A stretch of DNA of 64,000 nt from Leadbetterella sp964489955 (GTDB taxonomy: Bacteria; Bacteroidota; Bacteroidia; Cytophagales; Spirosomataceae), in assembly GCA_964489955.1 (NCBI GenBank), contig CAZBAV010000008.1:25468-89467 (forward strand), read 5' to 3'. The notes beneath the pieces are model-generated. The model did not search any database and was not told the origin of the DNA. It saw nothing but the letters and a program-made list of their open reading frames with translations. The translations under genes were made by a program, and so were the position numbers. Positions 1 through 8,460 of the stretch are shown in pieces; within the stretch, counting starts at the first letter, position 1; each line of letters starts with the position of its first letter.

Positions 1-54
1 TACCTATTATGTATACACTTAGCGATTAGTGTTTCATTATGAGTATAAGAAAAA

Positions 55-78
55 GGGAGCTTCGGCTCTCTTTTTTTT
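55..78 (+). terminator. Rho-independent terminator of a gene left of the window
   Basis: GGGAGC (55-60), a TTCG tetraloop and GCTCTC (65-70, one G-U pair) form a hairpin followed by eight T. It ends a plus-strand transcript whose gene lies outside the window. Confidence 0.8.
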
Positions 79-256
79 GTACTTTTTTCTGTAATAAATT
101 TGGAACAAATTAAATTAACTATTAATTTAGTTTAAATTTTAAAGATTCTTGAGGTGGTGAAGTGTTACGGTAGGATGGGGTGAACTCTTTTGTTTTTTTG
201 CAAGTGGGGCTTTTTACTTTCTCATACATATCTGAAGTACTATGGATATATTTTTT

Positions 257-264
257 TAATTTTG
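257..264 (+). promoter_or_regulatory. Bacteroidota -7 promoter element
   Basis: TAATTTTG matches the TAnnTTTG -7 consensus of Bacteroidota and lies 13 bases before the ATG at 277. No TTG was found at the usual distance upstream, so only the -7 half is supported. Confidence 0.35.
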
Positions 265-276
265 GCTACATGATTA

Positions 277-495
277 ATGTCGTTTATGGATAATCTTTTT
301 GTTAAGTTACGAGTAGTGTTAAGTGTGATAGTGCCTTTGTGTTATATTTTTATGGGAGTATACGTGGCAGTTGAGAAGATTTTTGTTGTGAAGATCAAGC
401 CGGAGTTTGCCTATCCACTAGGTATTGTACTTGTTTTATATGGGCTGTTTCGTATTTACAGGGCTTGGGCTATGTTAAAAGAGAACAAATTATGA
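277..495 (+). CDS. Small membrane protein, unknown function
   Basis: A 72-residue protein with two hydrophobic stretches (about residues 10-33 and 44-62) separated by a short charged loop, so probably a two-span inner-membrane protein. It shares an ATGA overlap with the PstS-like lipoprotein downstream, so the two are translationally coupled and probably work together. In Bacteroidota such small membrane proteins are often found between ExbB/ExbD-type genes and a PstS-like lipoprotein plus a TPR protein; those upstream genes would lie outside the window. I do not recognise a named family. Function is unknown. Confidence 0.65.
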   Translation: MSFMDNLFVKLRVVLSVIVPLCYIFMGVYVAVEKIFVVKIKPEFAYPLGIVLVLYGLFRIYRAWAMLKENKL

Positions 496-1373
496 AATAT
501 TTCTTTTTATTGGGTGTTTTGCTGGTTTCGTTTTCTTGCAAGAAAAATGAGAAGCCCAGTATATACCATGGGGAGATAAATGTAGGTATAGATGAAGCTG
601 TTTCTCAATTGGTAGAGGCTCAGACAGAATCATACAGGTCGCACTATCCTGGAGCAAAGTTTAATAACTACGTGATTCCAGAAAATGAGGCGGTAAAGCT
701 TTTATTGGAAGACTCTATGGATGTAATCTGTATTACCCGATTACTGAATGAGTCTGAAATGAAAATTTTAGAGGAGCGTAAGATTAAGTACAGGCCTGCT
801 CCTATGGCATTGGATGCTGTTGTTTTAGTGGTTAATCGGGAGTATTCTGGTGATGTCGTAAGTTTTGAGGAGCTGAAAGAGTATTTTCAAGGTGGGGATA
901 CTGGTGCCAAGTTGGTTTTTGATAGAGGTAATTCAAGTAATTTAAATTATGTGTTGAGTTCTCTTGGTATTACGGATTTTGACAAAAAAAATGTGGTTTC
1001 TGCTGGTGGCACAGAGAACGTTATAGAATGGGTTAAAAAGGATAAGAATGCTATAGGCTTCATCGGTTACAATCATATTAGTGAAATAAAAAGTCAAGCA
1101 ACCCGTGATTTAAGAAACTCTATAAAGATTTTAGGCGTTCGCTCTACTGGGGAGGCAGTTAGACCAGATAAGAAAACTATTTTGCACCAGACGTACCCCT
1201 TAAACAGGATAGTTTACCTACATACTTTGGGCTCAGCTTGGGGAGTAGAGAACGGTTTTATCCGTTTTGCCTGCACAAAGACAGGACAACTAGTTGCTGA
1301 GAAAATGGGTCTGATTCCGTATTATGCTGTTCCTAAACAGTTTGTGTTGAGTAAAGAAGATTTGGATAACTAA
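492..1373 (+). CDS. PstS-like substrate-binding lipoprotein
   Basis: About 293 residues. The start at 492 is chosen because it gives a lipoprotein signal peptide (MKYFFLLGVLLVSFSC, lipobox cysteine at residue 16) and overlaps the previous stop as ATGA; an upstream GTG/ATG reading would bury the signal. The rest resembles the periplasmic phosphate-binding (PBP-like) fold: GEINVGIDEAV near the mature N-terminus, the NRE hinge segment, GTENVIEWV and AIGFIGYNHI. It probably binds an anion or another small ligand at the outer face of the inner membrane. No PstC/PstA permease is present, so a Pst transport role is not established. The TPR gene downstream has its own promoter-like element. Confidence 0.75.
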   Translation: MKYFFLLGVLLVSFSCKKNEKPSIYHGEINVGIDEAVSQLVEAQTESYRSHYPGAKFNNYVIPENEAVKLLLEDSMDVICITRLLNESEMKILEERKIKYRPAPMALDAVVLVVNREYSGDVVSFEELKEYFQGGDTGAKLVFDRGNSSNLNYVLSSLGITDFDKKNVVSAGGTENVIEWVKKDKNAIGFIGYNHISEIKSQATRDLRNSIKILGVRSTGEAVRPDKKTILHQTYPLNRIVYLHTLGSAWGVENGFIRFACTKTGQLVAEKMGLIPYYAVPKQFVLSKEDLDN

Positions 1374-1492
1374 TTAACAATTTATTAGTAAAATTTTAAA
1401 GTAAAACCGTGTCTAAGTGATAATTAACAGAGAATGGTTTTTGTATAATTATTAATTTTTTTAAATTGCAAACCTATTTATAATTTTTAACC

Positions 1493-1500
1493 TAAATTTG
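1493..1500 (+). promoter_or_regulatory. -7 promoter element of the TPR gene
   Basis: TAAATTTG matches TAnnTTTG and lies about 22 bases before the ATG cluster at 1522. A TTG at 1466-1468 is 24 bases upstream, one beyond the usual 17-23 spacing. Because this element covers the alternative TTG start at 1498, it supports starting the protein at 1522 or later. Confidence 0.4.
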
Positions 1501-1521
1501 GAACCTTTAGCTTATTTAGAA

Positions 1522-3261
1522 ATGATGATGAAAAGAACTAAGATTATGGCCATAATTGGCCTGGTAATGGCTACATTTTGGTCTTACGGGCAAACCGTAG
1601 AGCAGGTAATTAAGGATTTGGATGCGGAGAGATACACTGCGGCATTAGATGGAGCAAATAAGCTAGTAGTTTCATCGCCTAGTGTAGATACTTACTTTCT
1701 AAAAGGTTATACTATCCTTAAAAGCCCAGGTTACGCAAATCCTGAGAATTTGAAAGCGGCTGTGGACGCATTTACTGCGGGTAATGCACTAGAGAAAAAG
1801 GGAGATCCTTTAAACACTATCGGACTTGGTATGGTTAAACTTGTGTCAAAGGATGTTGTAGGGGCAAAAGCTACTTTTGAAGAAGTAAAAAAGGAAACAC
1901 GTTCTAAAAACGCAGATGTTTTTTATCGTATTGCGGAAGCTTACACTATGTTTACTGAGGCAAACGACCCAGCAGAAGCAATTCTTAACATAGATTTAGC
2001 TTTGGAGAAATCTAAAACCAAAGATAATCCGGAGTATTACTTTGTTAAAGCTGATGCTTATATGTTACAAAATGAGGGTGGAGAAGCTATGAACGCTCTT
2101 GGTAATGTTGAGAGATTAGGTAAAAAGTTAGGAAAGGCTTATGCGAATATGGCAAGGGTTTGGTTACAAAGCCGCAACTACCCATTAGCAGATGAAGTCA
2201 TTAATAAAGGAATTGCTGCGGATCCTACTCATGCACCCCTTTATCGTTATCAGAGTTCCTATTTTCAGACTTTTGCTGAGTTTACGAAATCTGCAGATGC
2301 TGCTGCTAACTATTTGAAGTATTCTGATGGTGATGTAAAAGCAAAATTACGTTATGCTAAATTGGCTTTCGTTGCTAAAGATTATCCTCGTCTAAAGAGA
2401 ATTTTGAGCGAGATTAAGGGTAGTACAAATGATCCATATATCCTAAGGATGGAAGGTATAGTTAATTACGAGGAAGGGAAATATACGCAAGCAATTAAGG
2501 ACTTCGAAGGGTTTATAAAAGCTAATCCGGAAGATGAGAACTTTGCACTAGACTATGGGTATATTGCCAATTCTTATTTTAAAATGGATGGGGATGAAGA
2601 AACGCAAGCTAAAAATGATGCTTTAGGATTGTTAAATGTAAAGAAAGCGGTTTCTTTGAAAGATACTAATGATACTAGTACAGATTATTATGGTGATGCT
2701 ATAGCAATTCTTACAGAAAAGAAGAATGTGGGTACTGCCGCAGATTTGTCTGAATTACGTCTTTTAGCTAACAAAAAGCCACATGCCTCAGATTATGCCA
2801 ATACCGCTACTGCTTTTTTACAAGCAGCTAAATGGGATAAAGCAAGTGAGTATTTGGATAAGGCAAATCAGGGATATGTAGATCAATGGCCGGTAGGTTA
2901 TGCCTTAGCTGGTCTTGCTAAGACTTACAGGGATATGAATGACACCGTTAAGAATGCACAATATTTGGGTGCCGCCGATTATGAAAAATATCTGCAGTTA
3001 CTTGGACAAGCAGGTATTGAAGATGAGGTGAACAGTACTTATGTAGGTTATGCTTTGCAACTTTTGGCTTTAAGAGATTTGTTCTTAACTAAAGACGGAA
3101 ACGCAGCTCAAAAATGGTTAGAGCAAATATTGAAGCTTAATCCAGATAATGAGGATGCGAAGACTCTTTTGCATAGTGCCAAAAAATTGATTGATCCTAA
3201 CTATGTAATACCTAGAAAAACTGCAGCAGCAGTAGATAGTACTACTAACGGAGGGAATTAA
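1522..3261 (+). CDS. Secreted tetratricopeptide-repeat protein
   Basis: About 579 residues. Three consecutive ATG codons (1522, 1525, 1528) precede a signal peptide (KRTKIMAIIGLVMATFWSYG, cleavage before QTVEQ). The mature protein is a chain of TPR-like helical repeats; for example ILRMEGIVNYEEGKYTQAIKDF and KWLEQILKLNPDNEDA fit the 34-residue TPR pattern. It is probably a periplasmic scaffold for protein contacts. Its place after a PstS-like lipoprotein suggests a shared envelope function, which is inference. A clear hairpin terminator follows at 3291. No enzymatic motif is visible. Confidence 0.8.
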   Translation: MMMKRTKIMAIIGLVMATFWSYGQTVEQVIKDLDAERYTAALDGANKLVVSSPSVDTYFLKGYTILKSPGYANPENLKAAVDAFTAGNALEKKGDPLNTIGLGMVKLVSKDVVGAKATFEEVKKETRSKNADVFYRIAEAYTMFTEANDPAEAILNIDLALEKSKTKDNPEYYFVKADAYMLQNEGGEAMNALGNVERLGKKLGKAYANMARVWLQSRNYPLADEVINKGIAADPTHAPLYRYQSSYFQTFAEFTKSADAAANYLKYSDGDVKAKLRYAKLAFVAKDYPRLKRILSEIKGSTNDPYILRMEGIVNYEEGKYTQAIKDFEGFIKANPEDENFALDYGYIANSYFKMDGDEETQAKNDALGLLNVKKAVSLKDTNDTSTDYYGDAIAILTEKKNVGTAADLSELRLLANKKPHASDYANTATAFLQAAKWDKASEYLDKANQGYVDQWPVGYALAGLAKTYRDMNDTVKNAQYLGAADYEKYLQLLGQAGIEDEVNSTYVGYALQLLALRDLFLTKDGNAAQKWLEQILKLNPDNEDAKTLLHSAKKLIDPNYVIPRKTAAAVDSTTNGGN

Positions 3262-3290
3262 AAGAAAACATTATTTGGAATTTTTATAAA

Positions 3291-3317
3291 AATGCCTGAA
3301 ATCCAGGCATTTTTTTA
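3291..3317 (+). terminator. Rho-independent terminator after TPR gene
   Basis: AATGCCTG (3291-3298) pairs with CAGGCATT (3304-3311) around a five-base loop, followed by a run of T. Confidence 0.85.
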
Positions 3318-3376
3318 TTGATTATTGTGCTATTATTTTATATTGCATTCATTATACCATTTCTTATAGTTTATTA

Positions 3377-3949
3377 ATGTTTAATCTAGTGATATTTGGC
3401 CCTCCGGGTGCCGGTAAAGGGACTCAGTCCGCAAAAATCATTGAAAAGTACAAGTTGGTCCATATATCTACTGGAGATATGTTTAGGGCTCATATTTCTA
3501 ACGATACCGAATTAGGCAAAAGGGTAAAGCAGATTTTAGCCGACGGTCTTTTGGTGCCGGATTCTATAACTATAGATATGTTGGAAGAAGAGGTGTCTAA
3601 GAATCCGGATGCGAAAGGTTTTATTTTTGACGGGTTTCCACGTACAGTACCACAAGCAGAAGCATTGGATGCATTTCTAGCAGGTAAAGGTGAGTTTATA
3701 CAGGTGGTGCTGCAGCTAGATGTAGAACAAGATGTGATTAAAGAGCGTATAGCTGAAAGACAAAAGATAAGCGGTAGGGTAGATGATGATGCGGAAAAGC
3801 TTATAAAAAGAATAGACGAGTATTTTGGTAAAACCATACATGTATTGCCATACTACCAGAACCAAAGTAAGGTGGCTAAAATACACGGAGTAGGGCGGAT
3901 AGAAGATATTTTTGACGAAATATGCGAAGTGATTGACGAAAAATATTGA
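3377..3949 (+). CDS. adk: Adenylate kinase
   Basis: 190 residues. Interconverts ATP + AMP and 2 ADP in the cytoplasm. The P-loop GPPGAGKGT is at residues 8-16 (K14 contacts phosphate), HISTGDMFR forms the AMP-binding start, DGFPRT is the conserved lid-hinge/AMP region, and RVDDD lies in the LID. The LID is the short form without the four-cysteine zinc insertion, as usual in Bacteroidota. The gene stands alone, bounded by terminators at 3291 and 3977, so it is probably a single-gene transcript. The start at 3377 is the first ATG and immediately begins the family core. Confidence 0.97.
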   Translation: MFNLVIFGPPGAGKGTQSAKIIEKYKLVHISTGDMFRAHISNDTELGKRVKQILADGLLVPDSITIDMLEEEVSKNPDAKGFIFDGFPRTVPQAEALDAFLAGKGEFIQVVLQLDVEQDVIKERIAERQKISGRVDDDAEKLIKRIDEYFGKTIHVLPYYQNQSKVAKIHGVGRIEDIFDEICEVIDEKY

Positions 3950-3976
3950 TTTTGTTGTTTTGTGATTTCGTAAAAG

Positions 3977-4002
3977 CTCCCCTAGAAAGGGGAGTTTTTT
4001 TT
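3977..4002 (+). terminator. Rho-independent terminator after adk
   Basis: CTCCCC (3977-3982) and GGGGAG (3989-3994) around a six-base loop, followed by eight T. The end of the T run also supplies the TTTG of the obgE promoter. Confidence 0.9.
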
Positions 4003-4033
4003 GTTATAAGAAACTTTATTGCTGTTAACTTTG
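4000..4033 (+). promoter_or_regulatory. Promoter of obgE (TTTG-N22-TAACTTTG)
   Basis: TTTG at 4000-4003 and TAACTTTG at 4026-4033 fit the Bacteroidota -33/-7 consensus with 22 bases between them. Transcription would begin near 4040, giving a leader of about 45 bases to the ATG at 4085. Confidence 0.55.
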
Positions 4034-4084
4034 CTTTTATATCTCATGGCTTGTTGGTAGCCATTAAAAACTAGGTAGATAAAA

Positions 4085-5086
4085 ATGACATCAAATTTTA
4101 TAGATTACGTAAAAATTAACCTTAAATCTGGTAATGGAGGAAGGGGATTTACGCATTTCAGGAGAGAAAAGTTCGTAGATAAAGGTGGACCGGATGGAGG
4201 CGATGGAGGTCGTGGCGGACATGTGATTCTGCGAGGGAATAAGCAATTTTGGACTTTAATACATCTTAAATATCAGAAACATATTAAAGCTGACCATGGT
4301 GAAACCGGTGGAAAAAGCCGTAGTACAGGGAAAAGGGGTAAAGATGTAATCCTAGATGTGCCTTTGGGTACAATAGCACGTAATGCCGAGACCCAAGAGC
4401 GTTTGGCGGAGATCGTAGAGGATGGTCAGGAAGTGGTTTTGGTACCGGGAGGTATGGGTGGTTTAGGGAACTATCACTTTAAGACTAGTACTAACCAAGC
4501 TCCGGACTATTCGCAGCCAGGGATTGGAGGGCAAGAAATTTGGGCTATATTAGAACTTAAATTGTTAGCTGATGTGGGGTTAGTAGGTTTTCCAAATGCT
4601 GGTAAGTCTACCTTACTGTCGGCAGTTTCTGCCGCTAAACCTGAAATTGCAGATTATCCCTTTACGACTTTGGTGCCAAATCTAGGGGTAGTGAAATACA
4701 GGGACTTTCAGTCGTTTGTTATGGCTGATATTCCCGGGATTATCGAAGGAGCCTCAGAAGGAAAAGGTCTGGGTCTAAGATTTTTAAGACATATAGAAAG
4801 AAATAGTAACCTTTTGTTTCTGGTGGATGCTACAGCAAAAGACCCGGGTAAAGAATATAGGACGCTGCTCTCCGAATTGGAAAAGTACAATCCAGAGCTT
4901 TTGGACAAGAATCGTCTTCTGGCACTTTCTAAAGCCGATATGATTTCTGAGGCAGATAAGAAGAAAGTCATTAAAAAACTTCCAGTGGGTATTCCATACG
5001 TGTTTATTTCTGCACAGACCGGGCAGGGAATTTCAGAATTGAAAGACTTGATATGGGAGAACTTGAATGAGGGACAAGAAGCGTAG
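4085..5086 (+). CDS. obgE: GTPase ObgE/CgtA
   Basis: 333 residues. Essential ribosome-associated GTPase in late 50S assembly and stress response. The glycine-rich Obg domain covers residues 1-160 (repeated GGDGGRGGHV-type strands). The G domain follows with G1 GFPNAGKST near residue 168, the switch I threonines in YPFTTLVPNLG, G3 DIPG (ADIPGIIEGA), and a G4-like SKAD. The length matches the short form without a C-terminal extension. It has its own promoter and terminator, separating it from the nuo operon. Confidence 0.97.
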   Translation: MTSNFIDYVKINLKSGNGGRGFTHFRREKFVDKGGPDGGDGGRGGHVILRGNKQFWTLIHLKYQKHIKADHGETGGKSRSTGKRGKDVILDVPLGTIARNAETQERLAEIVEDGQEVVLVPGGMGGLGNYHFKTSTNQAPDYSQPGIGGQEIWAILELKLLADVGLVGFPNAGKSTLLSAVSAAKPEIADYPFTTLVPNLGVVKYRDFQSFVMADIPGIIEGASEGKGLGLRFLRHIERNSNLLFLVDATAKDPGKEYRTLLSELEKYNPELLDKNRLLALSKADMISEADKKKVIKKLPVGIPYVFISAQTGQGISELKDLIWENLNEGQEA

Positions 5087-5105
5087 TTTATCTCTGTAAA
5101 TAATG

Positions 5106-5146
5106 AAAAACCGTCAGTTAAAGAAAAAAAACTGACGGTTTTTTTC
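5106..5146 (+). terminator. Rho-independent terminator after obgE
   Basis: A 14-bp stem (5106-5119 with 5130-5143, core ACCGTCAGTT) around an A-rich loop, continuing into T. It could act in both directions, but no minus-strand gene ends here. Confidence 0.9.
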
Positions 5147-5253
5147 TTTATTGGTTGAACTTTTTTTTCGAAAAATCTTTCACCCTTTTTGTATGGAGTA
5201 ATTTATTTAGAATTATTTCAAACAATTGCTTCTAACGGTATTATAACGGCTGA

Positions 5254-5288
5254 TTTGTTTTTTTTCTGTGTAGGGGATTGTATTTTTG
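5254..5288 (+). promoter_or_regulatory. Promoter of the nuo operon (TTTG-N23-TATTTTTG)
   Basis: TTTG at 5254-5257 and TATTTTTG at 5281-5288 fit the Bacteroidota consensus with 23 bases between. The first gene starts at 5308, so the leader would be only about 12 bases. This also argues against a TTG start at 5278. Confidence 0.5.
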
Positions 5289-5307
5289 TTTGTTAAAAAA
5301 TGAACGG

Positions 5308-5682
5308 ATGAATACAAGTGTGCCTCAGGATTATTTGCCACTTTTAATACAATTTGGACTTGCATTGGGCTTTGTGGTGATGACTTTGGTAGTTACGCAC
5401 CTTCTTGGGCCAAATCTAAAAAGTAAGAGGAAAGACTCACCTTTTGAGTGTGGTGTAGAAAGTGTTGGTGATGCTCGTATGCCTCTTAATGTGAGGTATT
5501 TCCTGACAGCTATTTTATTCGTTTTGTTTGACGTGGAAGTGATCTTCATGTATCCTTGGGCTGTGAAAGTAAAAGAGTTAGGCTGGGAGGCATTTTATGC
5601 CATGCTTATCTTTTTAGGATTCTTTATGGCCGGGTTTTATTATGAGGTTAAGAAAGGTGTATTAGACTGGGAAAAAGAATAA
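5308..5682 (+). CDS. nuoA: NADH-quinone oxidoreductase subunit A
   Basis: 124 residues. Small membrane subunit of complex I. Three transmembrane segments are visible (about residues 8-30, 62-84 and 90-112), with the family signature FECGVESVGDAR and the acidic motif LFDVEVIFMYPWA that sits by the quinone site. The ATG at 5308 is chosen because it gives the usual NuoA N-terminus and follows the promoter element; the in-frame TTG at 5278 lies before it. First gene of a tightly packed ten-gene operon; nuoB follows after two bases. Confidence 0.95.
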   Translation: MNTSVPQDYLPLLIQFGLALGFVVMTLVVTHLLGPNLKSKRKDSPFECGVESVGDARMPLNVRYFLTAILFVLFDVEVIFMYPWAVKVKELGWEAFYAMLIFLGFFMAGFYYEVKKGVLDWEKE

Positions 5683-5684
5683 TT

Positions 5685-6242
5685 ATGAGTTCTGTAAAAA
5701 TGGTGGAAGCCCCCGAAGGATATGAGGGACAAGGTTTTTTCGCAACTTCATTTGATAAAATTATTGGTCTAGCAAGGGGTAACTCTTTGTGGCCTTTGCC
5801 GTTTGCTACATCATGCTGCGGTATAGAATTTATGGCAACCATGGCTCCGCACTATGACCTATCTAGGTTTGGATCCGAAAGGCTAAGTTACTCTCCAAGA
5901 CAGTCTGATGTACTTATGGTTATGGGTACAATTTCAAAGAAGATGGCTCCGATAGTTAAACAGGTGTATTCGCAAATGGCCGAGCCTAAGTGGGTAATGG
6001 CTGTTGGTGCTTGTGCTGCTTCTGGAGGTGTATTTGATACCTATTCTGTTTTGCAAGGAATAGACAGGGTCATACCTGTAGATGTGTACGTGCCAGGCTG
6101 CCCTCCAAGACCAGAACAGATATTAGAAGGAATTATGCAAGTACAAGAATTGGCTAAGTCTGAGTCCTTACGTAGACGTTACACTCCTGAATATAAAGCT
6201 TTATTAGAATCCTATAAACTAGAAGTTGAAGATGGTAGATAA
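5685..6242 (+). CDS. nuoB: NADH-quinone oxidoreductase subunit B
   Basis: 185 residues. Carries the N2 [4Fe-4S] cluster that passes electrons to quinone in complex I. Ligands are visible: the tandem cysteines C44-C45 in TSCCGIEF, C110 in GACAASGG and C139 in PGCPPRPE. It begins two bases after nuoA and its 3' end overlaps nuoC by 11 bases. The length is at the short end of the family and nothing essential is missing. Confidence 0.97.
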   Translation: MSSVKMVEAPEGYEGQGFFATSFDKIIGLARGNSLWPLPFATSCCGIEFMATMAPHYDLSRFGSERLSYSPRQSDVLMVMGTISKKMAPIVKQVYSQMAEPKWVMAVGACAASGGVFDTYSVLQGIDRVIPVDVYVPGCPPRPEQILEGIMQVQELAKSESLRRRYTPEYKALLESYKLEVEDGR

Positions 6243-6732
6243 TCAACGCCTTGTAGAGGAGATAGGTGGGCAGTTTGGGGAGAAGGTATCCCATTTTGAA
6301 GAGCATCACGGATTACTCCATTTTGCTACTTCTGCAGGAGATTTACTAGAGGTAGTAAAATACTTGAATAACCATCCTGTTTTGAAATTTAATTTCCTGA
6401 CGGATATAACAGGTATTCATTTTCCAGATAATGAGGGAGCGGAGTTTTGCTCTACTTATTTGCTACATAGTTGGGAAAACAGGATTAGGGTAAGGATTAA
6501 AGTTTTCTTGCCAAAAGATAAACCAGAAGTGCCATCTCTAACGCCACTTTTTAAAGGAGCTAACTGGATGGAACGTGAGGCCTTTGATTTCTTTGGGATT
6601 ATCTATACAGGACATCCTAACCTTATGAGGATTCTTAATATGGAAGATATGGACTATCACCCAATGAGGAAAGAATATGCGTTGGAAGATCCTACACGTA
6701 GAGATAAAATAGATGATTTGTTTGGACGATGA
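6232..6732 (+). CDS. nuoC: NADH-quinone oxidoreductase subunit C
   Basis: 166 residues, the 30-kDa-type peripheral arm subunit. The C-terminal family signature is present (WMEREAFDFFGIIYTGHPNL, then RKEYALEDPTRRD). The ATG at 6232 is used; the in-frame TTG at 6226 lies deeper in nuoB and adds only two residues. NuoC and NuoD are separate here rather than fused as in enterobacteria. The stop overlaps the nuoD start as ATGA. Confidence 0.95.
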   Translation: MVDNQRLVEEIGGQFGEKVSHFEEHHGLLHFATSAGDLLEVVKYLNNHPVLKFNFLTDITGIHFPDNEGAEFCSTYLLHSWENRIRVRIKVFLPKDKPEVPSLTPLFKGANWMEREAFDFFGIIYTGHPNLMRILNMEDMDYHPMRKEYALEDPTRRDKIDDLFGR

Positions 6733-7970
6733 CAGAGAATAAGATACTTGTAGCCAAAACGCTGGAAGAGGCTCTTGCCTTGAACATCCCTATGGAGGTG
6801 GAAAATCACTACACCACTCTAAATCTAGGGCCAACGCACCCCGCAACGCACGGGATTTTTCAGAACATCCTTACTATGGATGGAGAGAAGATTGTGTCGA
6901 GTGAAATGACAGTAGGGTATATCCACAGAGCATTTGAGAAAATTGCAGAAAGGAGACCTTTTTATCAAATCACAACTCTTACAGACCGTATGAACTACTG
7001 TTCTGCTCCTATAAACAATATGGGATGGCACATGACAGTAGAAAAACTTCTAGGTGTAGAAGTTCCTAAGCGTGCCCAATACATTAGGGTAATTATGATG
7101 GAACTTGCTCGTATTGCAGATCACCTTATCTGCTCGTCTGTAATGGGTGTAGATACGGGAGCCTTGTCTGTTTTCTTGTATGTAATGCAAGAAAGGGAGA
7201 AGATATACGAGATTTACGAAGAAATGTGTGGAGCACGCCTTACAACTAATATGGGTAGGGTAGGTGGTATGGAGCGTGATTTATCTCCTACGGCCATCAA
7301 AAAAATAAAAGATTTAATTTACGGTTCATTGCCTAAGGCTTTTGCCGAATTTGAGAAACTGCTAGACAGAAACAGGATTTTTAGAGATAGAACCATTAAT
7401 GTAGGGCCTGTAAGTCAGGAAATGGCTATGAACTACGGTTTTACAGGACCAAACTTAAGAGCCACCGGGATTGACTATGACGTAAGGGTGATAGAGCCAT
7501 ACTCGTCGTATGAGGATTTTGATTTTGAAATTCCTGTGGGCCACAATGGAGATACTTTTGACCGATTCAGAGTGCGTAATGCCGAGGTTTGGGAGAGTAT
7601 TAAAATTGTTAAGCAAGCATTGGAAAACCTACCTGAGGGACCATATTACGCAAACGAAAATCATTATTATCTCCCTCCAAAGCAAGCCGTTTATGGTAAT
7701 ATGGAGGCTCTAATATATCATTTCAAGATTATTATGGGGGAAATAGATGCTCCTGTAGGTGAGGTATACCACGCTGTAGAAGGAGGAAACGGAGAAGTTG
7801 GTTTCCACTTAATAAGTGATGGCGGCAGGGCTCCTTATAGATTGCATTTCCGCAGGCCATGTTTTATATATTACCAGGCATTTAGCGAAATGATAAAAGG
7901 AGGTACAGTTTCTGAGGCTGTTCCTATTTTGAGTAGCTTAAATGTTATTGCTGGAGAATTAGACGCTTAG
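6729..7970 (+). CDS. nuoD: NADH-quinone oxidoreductase subunit D
   Basis: 413 residues, the 49-kDa subunit that forms the quinone cavity with NuoB. Hallmarks are NLGPTHPATHG near residue 32, the GYIHRAFEK segment, TNMGRVGGMERDL, and the C-terminal GGRAPYRLHFRRPCF. It starts inside the nuoC stop codon (ATGA overlap), so translation is coupled. Full length for the family. Confidence 0.97.
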   Translation: MTENKILVAKTLEEALALNIPMEVENHYTTLNLGPTHPATHGIFQNILTMDGEKIVSSEMTVGYIHRAFEKIAERRPFYQITTLTDRMNYCSAPINNMGWHMTVEKLLGVEVPKRAQYIRVIMMELARIADHLICSSVMGVDTGALSVFLYVMQEREKIYEIYEEMCGARLTTNMGRVGGMERDLSPTAIKKIKDLIYGSLPKAFAEFEKLLDRNRIFRDRTINVGPVSQEMAMNYGFTGPNLRATGIDYDVRVIEPYSSYEDFDFEIPVGHNGDTFDRFRVRNAEVWESIKIVKQALENLPEGPYYANENHYYLPPKQAVYGNMEALIYHFKIIMGEIDAPVGEVYHAVEGGNGEVGFHLISDGGRAPYRLHFRRPCFIYYQAFSEMIKGGTVSEAVPILSSLNVIAGELDA

Positions 7971-7977
7971 TAAAAAG

Positions 7978-8457
7978 ATGACAATATTTACAGAGGAAAG
8001 ATTAGAGCAGGCAAAAGAGATTATAGCCCGCTATCCTGAAGGAAAACAAAAGTCAGCACTTTTGCCTCTTTTGCACTTAGTGCAGGAGCAGCATGGCTGG
8101 GTAAGTGCCAAGTCTATGGACTATGTGGCAGAACTACTAAGCATACAGGCTGTGGAGGTGTATGAGGTAGCTACTTTTTATACAATGTTCCATCTGGAGC
8201 CTGTAGGTAAGCATGTGATAGAATATTGTAGAACCGGCCCTTGCTGTACAATGGGAGCGGAGGACGTATATGATCACCTCAAAAACAGATTAGGTGTTGA
8301 GTCAAACCAAACTACATCGGATGGGATGTTTACCCTTAAAGAGGTAGAATGTTTGGCGGCATGTGGCTGGGGACCTTGTTTCCAGATTAGGGAGAAGTTT
8401 TATATGCATTTAGACAATGCAAAGGTGGACGAAATCATTGACGAACTGAGTAAATAG
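7978..8457 (+). CDS. nuoE: NADH-quinone oxidoreductase subunit E
   Basis: 159 residues, the 24-kDa thioredoxin-like [2Fe-2S] subunit of the NADH-oxidising module. The N1a ligands C84, C89, C125 and C129 are in place (CRTGPC and CLAAC). The N-terminal helical part YPEGKQKSALLPLLHLVQEQHGW is typical. Located between nuoD and nuoF with gaps of seven and three bases. Confidence 0.96.
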   Translation: MTIFTEERLEQAKEIIARYPEGKQKSALLPLLHLVQEQHGWVSAKSMDYVAELLSIQAVEVYEVATFYTMFHLEPVGKHVIEYCRTGPCCTMGAEDVYDHLKNRLGVESNQTTSDGMFTLKEVECLAACGWGPCFQIREKFYMHLDNAKVDEIIDELSK

Positions 8458-8460
8458 ACT

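Noticed and set aside
1498..1521. TTG start for the TPR protein
   Set aside because: The TTG is the end of the -7 promoter element and would place non-signal residues before a good signal peptide.
3490..3837. 115-residue minus-strand ORF inside adk
   Set aside because: Shadow of adk; Ser-rich translation without family features.
5278..5307. TTG start for nuoA
   Set aside because: Lies ahead of or within the promoter element; the ATG at 5308 gives the family N-terminus.
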